A stretch of DNA of 64,000 nucleotides. Origin: Halohasta litchfieldiae. GTDB taxonomy: Archaea > Halobacteriota > Halobacteria > Halobacteriales > Haloferacaceae. A model generated the notes under the pieces. That model did not search any database. It was not told where the DNA came from and was given only the letters and a program-made list of their open reading frames with translations. The stretch is taken from assembly GCF_002788215.1 (NCBI RefSeq), contig NZ_CP024845.1, positions 2,728,001 to 2,792,000 on the forward strand, in the 5' to 3' direction. This document shows, in pieces, positions 59,943 to 64,000 of this stretch. Within the stretch, counting starts at the first letter, position 1. Each line of letters begins with the position of its first letter. The position numbers and the translations under genes were made by a program.

Positions 59943-61386
59943 GGTCGTGTCGCAAAGTCCTCTAGAGTTCAGTAGTAACTGACTCCCGTGAAGGCGGGGT
60001 TGCCTCTGGTGTCCAAACCGAGGTACCCCATGCACGCCACAATCGACGTGCGGTTCGAACTGAGTATCGACGACGACAAAACGCTACCGCTCGCCACGCT
60101 TGCCGAGGCCGTCACTGACCAGAACCTCGAAGCAGTCCTTCTCGAATCGCTGGTCGAGAGCCTCGACGCCGCCAGCGTCGAGGCGCTCTGTGGTGAGAAA
60201 CACGCACATGGCAACGGTGACCAGCGCTTCCAACGCGCCGGCACCGACACCCGCACAGCTGTCACAACTGCCGGAGAACACGAGTTCTCTCTCCACTACG
60301 TCGAAGATACAGCCGCTTCCCCAGACGAATCCAGCTACTTCCGGCCCGTCGAAGACGTTCTCGACTTCGACGGGCAGAACCGCTATCAGCAGGACATCGC
60401 CGCCAAAAGCGTCGATCTCGCTACCTCGCTCAGCTATCGAGACGCTGCCAATCACGGCGACAGCTTCGTCTCGATGCCGTCGCCGACCACCATCAACCGC
60501 CGTGCCAAGAAATACGGCCACAAGCTCAAACAGTTCCTTCCAGACTGTGTCGCTGGCACAGACGCTGACGCCGTCATTCCTGACGGGACAAAGTGCCACA
60601 GCCAAGACGACGACCGCTCGTCCCACTCCGTCCAAGCAACGCTCGGCGAAGACACCGCCGAAGAGTCACGCTCCCTGCTGGATCTGTCGGTCAACGCTGA
60701 CTGGGACGAAACTGCCGCCGAACTCGATGATATCGGCGCAGTCACTGACGACGCGACGGTCGTCAGTGACGCTGATAGCGGCATCGTCACAGCCTTTACC
60801 GACGAAAACCGTGACCACCAGCTCGATCTCGTCCACGTCGGCCGAACGCTGGGTAACACCCTCTGGGACGATGGCGTCTTCTCCTTGGACCGTCGGAAGG
60901 AGATCGTTTCGGAGGTGATCGACGAGGTGTTCCATCTGAAGAACTCTGTGGCGAAGCATCGTCCAGCGGAGGAGTTCGCGGCGATCCGCTCGCGGATCGC
61001 GCGAACGAGAGAGCGATTAGAGAAGACAGCGTGGCAACTGGAGCAGTTCGGGTCAGCAAAGGCTGCAGGGTATCTTCGGCGGTGGCTGCCGTCGATTGTG
61101 ACGTTCGCCGAGCACGCTGTCGAGGGGTTCGAGGTTCCGTGGACCTCGAACCCCGTCGAACGACTGATGGGCGAGGTCAGCAAGCGGTGCAAGAACCAGT
61201 GGATGCGCTGGACAGCAGAGGGATTGGAAGCGATACTCCAACTTCGGTTGGTGAAGTACGCCGACCCCGAGTACTACCAAGCGTTCCTCGACGAACTGCT
61301 CCAACGTTCGACCAAAACAGCAATCAACTGTGACCTCTCAATTGAGAGTACCAGCGGCAAAGTCTAGACCGCTTTGCAACACGACC
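59943..61386 (+). mobile_element. ISH6-family insertion sequence
   Basis: About 1444 bp, with 14 of 15 matching terminal repeats (GGTCGTGTCGCAAAG at 59943-59957; complement of GGTCGTGTTGCAAAG at 61372-61386). The flanking 8-bp words AATTTCTT and AAAATCTT match at 6 of 8 positions, so the target duplication is either decayed or absent. Confidence 0.8.
60030..61367 (+). CDS. ISH6-family transposase
   Basis: A 445-residue protein starting MHATIDVRFELSIDDDKTLPLATLAEAV. Candidate catalytic acids lie in VIPDGTKCHSQDDD, VVSDADSGIVTAF and the late block TSNPVERLMGEVSKRCKNQWMRW. The length and the latter block are characteristic of the archaeal ISH6 family. The frame is intact. An in-frame start at 59988 lies inside the terminal region and is not preferred. 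Confidence 0.88.
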   Translation: MHATIDVRFELSIDDDKTLPLATLAEAVTDQNLEAVLLESLVESLDAASVEALCGEKHAHGNGDQRFQRAGTDTRTAVTTAGEHEFSLHYVEDTAASPDESSYFRPVEDVLDFDGQNRYQQDIAAKSVDLATSLSYRDAANHGDSFVSMPSPTTINRRAKKYGHKLKQFLPDCVAGTDADAVIPDGTKCHSQDDDRSSHSVQATLGEDTAEESRSLLDLSVNADWDETAAELDDIGAVTDDATVVSDADSGIVTAFTDENRDHQLDLVHVGRTLGNTLWDDGVFSLDRRKEIVSEVIDEVFHLKNSVAKHRPAEEFAAIRSRIARTRERLEKTAWQLEQFGSAKAAGYLRRWLPSIVTFAEHAVEGFEVPWTSNPVERLMGEVSKRCKNQWMRWTAEGLEAILQLRLVKYADPEYYQAFLDELLQRSTKTAINCDLSIESTSGKV

Positions 61387-61727
61387 AAAATCTTATCGAC
61401 TGAAATCGGGCCAACGCGGCAGTCAGTCGACTGACCACGCCACTGACACGTGGCATAGAAACCACCTGTTTCGGCGTGGAGTAAGCGATACGGCGATATA
61501 TTTTGCGGACGGATCACTCTGCCGGCGAGCGACTGTTTCTACGAACCTACACGGTTAGTTATAACACCAGCTGTGAAGCCCGACGGCTTCAGTTCCCGTC
61601 GCGTTCCGGTGTGTAACCGAGAGCGATGATCCTGTGACTCTCGTAGACGCTCTCGAACTACTGATGGTATCGAAGGAGGGCACACACGAAGACGTGGGTG
61701 TAGTTACCACACAATCTATTGGGACCG
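61387..61727. other. Region right of ISH6, probable TnpB-element left end remnant
   Basis: No gene is seen. GAAGCC-CGAC-GGCTTC (about 61576-61591) is a perfect hairpin like those at TnpB-element left ends, followed by AGTTCCCGTCGCG. It could be the other end of the element whose right end is at 59532. Confidence 0.4.
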
Positions 61728-61838
61728 TCACTCCTCGTCGGAGTCCGGAAGAAGCATCTCGGGACGTCGCGCGTAGGCGGGTGTCTCTACGAACTGCGAG
61801 ATGCGATCAAGCTCTTCGTCCGTCAGCCAATCAGACAT
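61728..61838 (-). CDS. 36-residue conserved-type small protein
   Basis: Reads MSDWLTDEELDRISQFVETPA then YARRPEMLLPDSDEE. The pattern T-D-E-E-L-x-x-I-x-x-F and TPxYxRxPEML is typical of very short acidic haloarchaeal proteins of unknown role. Good start codon and composition. Confidence 0.55.
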   Translation of the reverse strand: MSDWLTDEELDRISQFVETPAYARRPEMLLPDSDEE

Positions 61839-61969
61839 ACAACCACCTCTTCAACATACTAGTATAAAAATGTAGAGGAAATGATCAGAATACGAACACA
61901 ACAACTGGCAGTAATCGACTGCGTCTATTGGTTGGAAGAACATCGCAAACAGTGGGGAACCGCAAGCAG

Positions 61970-62272
61970 TTACTGAACTGCTGTGGTGTCGTCTCGAACG
62001 AAAATATGCCCATCTCCTGTCACAGAGACCTCGTAGACACCGAACAGAAAGGTAATTCGCATCTCACTGCTAGCAGAGTTGAGCAGTCTTTTGAGGGCAT
62101 CCGGGTCGACGACATCGTACAGACGTGGTTCGAGAGAGAGTGGATCAACCCCGGAGACGGATGCTACCGCACGGATAATTGAGACATCAATCGACTGGTC
62201 GGCTGAAGGTGTGAAACTGTGTGTCTGTGTGCCTGTGCTATCTGCCGGGGTCGGAGAGAGGTCTTCGATCAT
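61970..62272 (-). CDS. HalOD1 output-domain protein
   Basis: A 100-residue protein whose core (SIDVSIIRAVASVSGVDPLSLEPRLYDVVDPDALKRLL, then MRITFLFGVYEVSVTGDGHIFV) is the haloarchaeal output domain HalOD1. It stands alone, without a receiver or PAS domain, as many do in this class. Probably a signalling module; the partner is unknown. Confidence 0.85.
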   Translation of the reverse strand: MIEDLSPTPADSTGTQTHSFTPSADQSIDVSIIRAVASVSGVDPLSLEPRLYDVVDPDALKRLLNSASSEMRITFLFGVYEVSVTGDGHIFVRDDTTAVQ

Positions 62273-62722
62273 AGTGCTGAAAGTGTACAGTGGCGAGTAG
62301 AGACATGCTTAAAAAAAGCTTTCTGTTATATCGAGGTTTGATACAGAATCAACAATTTACAGACAAAGAACTGTCGTCAGATCAGGGCTATAGAGACTCG
62401 TTACTAGCTTTCCCAGAAATTGAAATCGAACTAGGAACCTCTTACTGGAGCTCTTTCCAATTTTCGTTACAGACATACTCATGTAATAGTAGCAGTTGGA
62501 ACGACAAAACCGATCCGCTCTACTGAACCATTCTGTCCATCGTGAATTACGGTGCAACGTGAAGTAGGAGCTGTATAATCTGGCTGTGGAACCTCAATTC
62601 AGCGACAGCCATCGGTTACTGGGAGATGAGTTGATCCAATAGAATACGGAACTCCCACGTGTTCGGACCAGCGATGTCGACGGCTGGATACCGGCCTATA
62701 ACAAAATAGCCGTTAGGTCCAT
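62273..62722. other. Intergenic region with no supported gene
   Basis: A plus-strand open frame at 62290-62526 lacks acidic composition and is not counted. CTATAACAAAATAG at 62695-62708 is the probable TATA region of the oxidoreductase gene at 62723. Confidence 0.5.
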
Positions 62723-63862
62723 ATGGTATCGATGTCGCTTCGAACGGCTGTTATCGGTGGCGGAACTGTTTCGGAAAATCATCTCTCCGGACTCTCTCAG
62801 AACCCGAAGACGGAGTTGGTAGCAATCTGTGACCTCGATGAAGAGATCGCCAGAGAGAAAGCCAGGTCGTACGGTATCAAGGCGTACTTCGACGTAGGCG
62901 AACTGCTCGCGGCTGAGAACCTCGATTGGGTCCACGTCTGCACGCCCCCACAAACACATCTAGCGGTGGCGACACAAGTTCTCGAAGCCGGGATTCCGGC
63001 CCTCGTCGAAAAGCCAGTCACTGAGACTATCGAACAGTTCGAGGAGCTCGCGTCGGTCGCTGACCGAGAGGGTGTTCCGTTCTCGGTCGTCCATAACCAC
63101 AAGTTCGGCTTAGTGATGCGAACGGTCCTCGAAGAGATCGAGTCGGGTAAACTCGGAGATATTCGCGGCGTCGACCTGCTGTACACCGGCTCGACCGAAC
63201 CCGACGTCGCAAACCGTGGGGCTTGGAACTTCGAACTACTGGGTGGGGAGTTCGAGGAGGGACTCCCACACCCATTGTATCTCGGACTCAATGCGGGCGG
63301 TCTCCCGCGGAGCGAGGCGGACGTCTCAGCCCAGACGAGCCTCGTCGGGAGCTACGAGATGGAGTTCGGCTATGACTGCGCCCAGATCCAGTACGTCAGT
63401 GAGTCTGACGCGCTCTGTACGATCAAGATGCTCTCGGGCACCAAGCCTGTACGTATTCTGTACGTTCACGGCTCGGAGTCGACGCTGGCAGCTGATCTCG
63501 TCTCCCAAACGCTCGTCCGGCTCGACCGGGATTACAAGGCCTCACCGCTGGCGCGCGCACAGAACAACATCGATCAGATCGTCGACCGCGTCCGTGGGAC
63601 GGCCGAAAACGTCGGTGTCGTCCTCAAAGACAAACGTGCCGGTGAGTGGGAGACTGCGATGGAACGGAACGGGAGCTACTACCAGTTCGAGGAGGAGGCC
63701 GAGGCCCTGCTGACCGGCACCGAACCACCAGTCTCAGTCGACGAGGCCCGCTGGACAGTCAAACTCCAGGAAGCGATCCGCGACAGCGTTCGCCGCGACG
63801 ACTCGACGGCCGCCGAACAGCCCGAGAGCTCCGCGGAATCCGAAGTTCCGTCCGACGACTAA
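62723..63862 (+). CDS. Gfo/Idh/MocA-family oxidoreductase
   Basis: A 379-residue protein with the N-terminal NAD(P)-binding motif (LRTAVIGGGTVSENHL), VAICDLDEEIAREKA, VHVCTPPQTHLAVATQVLEAGIPALVEKPV (the family Glu-Lys-Pro) and the C-terminal sheet domain. It oxidises or reduces a sugar or other polyol; the substrate is unknown. The TATA box about 25 bp upstream supports the start at 62723; ATG at 62732 is the alternative. Related enzymes act in cell-surface sugar synthesis. Confidence 0.88.
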   Translation: MVSMSLRTAVIGGGTVSENHLSGLSQNPKTELVAICDLDEEIAREKARSYGIKAYFDVGELLAAENLDWVHVCTPPQTHLAVATQVLEAGIPALVEKPVTETIEQFEELASVADREGVPFSVVHNHKFGLVMRTVLEEIESGKLGDIRGVDLLYTGSTEPDVANRGAWNFELLGGEFEEGLPHPLYLGLNAGGLPRSEADVSAQTSLVGSYEMEFGYDCAQIQYVSESDALCTIKMLSGTKPVRILYVHGSESTLAADLVSQTLVRLDRDYKASPLARAQNNIDQIVDRVRGTAENVGVVLKDKRAGEWETAMERNGSYYQFEEEAEALLTGTEPPVSVDEARWTVKLQEAIRDSVRRDDSTAAEQPESSAESEVPSDD

Positions 63863-63904
63863 AGAAGATCTCACTCGCAGTCTGTTTTACACACCGCGGT
63901 GTCG

Positions 63905-64000
63905 CTACGATTCGGCAGTCGACGGTGTGACGTACGACCAAAGCTGTTCGATATCGATGACACCCCACGCCGCAGACAGTAGCAACCAGATTCCACCGCC
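63905..64000 (-). CDS. 3' end of a membrane-protein gene, cut by the window edge
   Basis: The last 31 codons read GGGIWLLLSAAWGVIDIEQL then WSYVTPSTAES and a stop at 63905. The hydrophobic stretch suggests a terminal membrane helix. The rest lies beyond the window. Confidence 0.45.
   Translation of the reverse strand, partial: GGGIWLLLSAAWGVIDIEQLWSYVTPSTAES

Noticed and set aside
61634-61867. Plus-strand open frame of 77 codons
   Set aside because: It is antisense to the well-formed 36-residue gene at 61728-61838 and has no haloarchaeal protein character.
62290-62526. Plus-strand frame MASRDMLKKSF...
   Set aside because: AT-rich, no acidic bias, no similarity or good promoter; treated as non-coding.

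Overview
The window comes from a halophilic archaeon (class Halobacteria). The proteins are strongly acidic, the core DNA is GC-rich and full of GTCGAC, there is a Tat-type lipoprotein signal, a HalOD1 domain protein and typical haloarchaeal transposons (ISH3, ISH6, an ISH11-like element, IS1341-type TnpB elements). No rRNA, complete tRNA or CRISPR array is visible.

Layout. 1-2.0 kb: 3' remnant of a TrmB-like regulator and a pyridoxamine-phosphate-oxidase-like gene split by an IS630-type element. 2.1-16.9 kb: GC-rich core with tsr3, a Zn/Cd-type P-type ATPase, a beta-CASP nuclease, small conserved proteins, the DabA-DabB inorganic-carbon pump and an amidohydrolase. This core is broken at 8.5-10.4 kb by an AT-rich insert carrying one gene, a reverse transcriptase of the kind found in phage-defence systems. 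16.9-34 kb: accessory DNA with an Lrp regulator, a broken tRNA-Glu-like sequence, a 2.4-kb island between 34-bp repeats, a TumE-type toxin/antitoxin-like pair, a two-gene operon of unknown function cut by two IS elements, a membrane gene split by an IS5-type element, and integrase debris. 33-37.9 kb: an ABC importer operon ending in a phosphoesterase.

38.3-55.1 kb is a dense sulfur/redox cluster: DsrE-like and TusA proteins, a rhodanese-metallo-beta-lactamase fusion, a YeeE/YedE pair, a PiT-type permease, a second TusA, an SQR-like flavoprotein, a DUF1641 protein, a class V aminotransferase, thioredoxin, a tandem universal stress protein, a TauE/SafE exporter with a tiny partner protein, a TrmB-like regulator and a cytochrome bd oxidase. 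The likely theme is uptake, carriage and oxidation of reduced sulfur (persulfide/sulfide) with electrons passed to quinone and a bd oxidase. A short motif, ATACAATAT or its close variants, recurs in front of most transcription units here and may be the operator of the local regulator.

55.1-61.9 kb is a transposon graveyard: an intact TnpB element beside a frameshifted integrase, a truncated AbiE-like pair, and nested insertions (IS5-type, then a TnpB element, then ISH6). The window ends with a small HalOD1 protein, a Gfo/Idh/MocA oxidoreductase and the 3' end of a membrane-protein gene.
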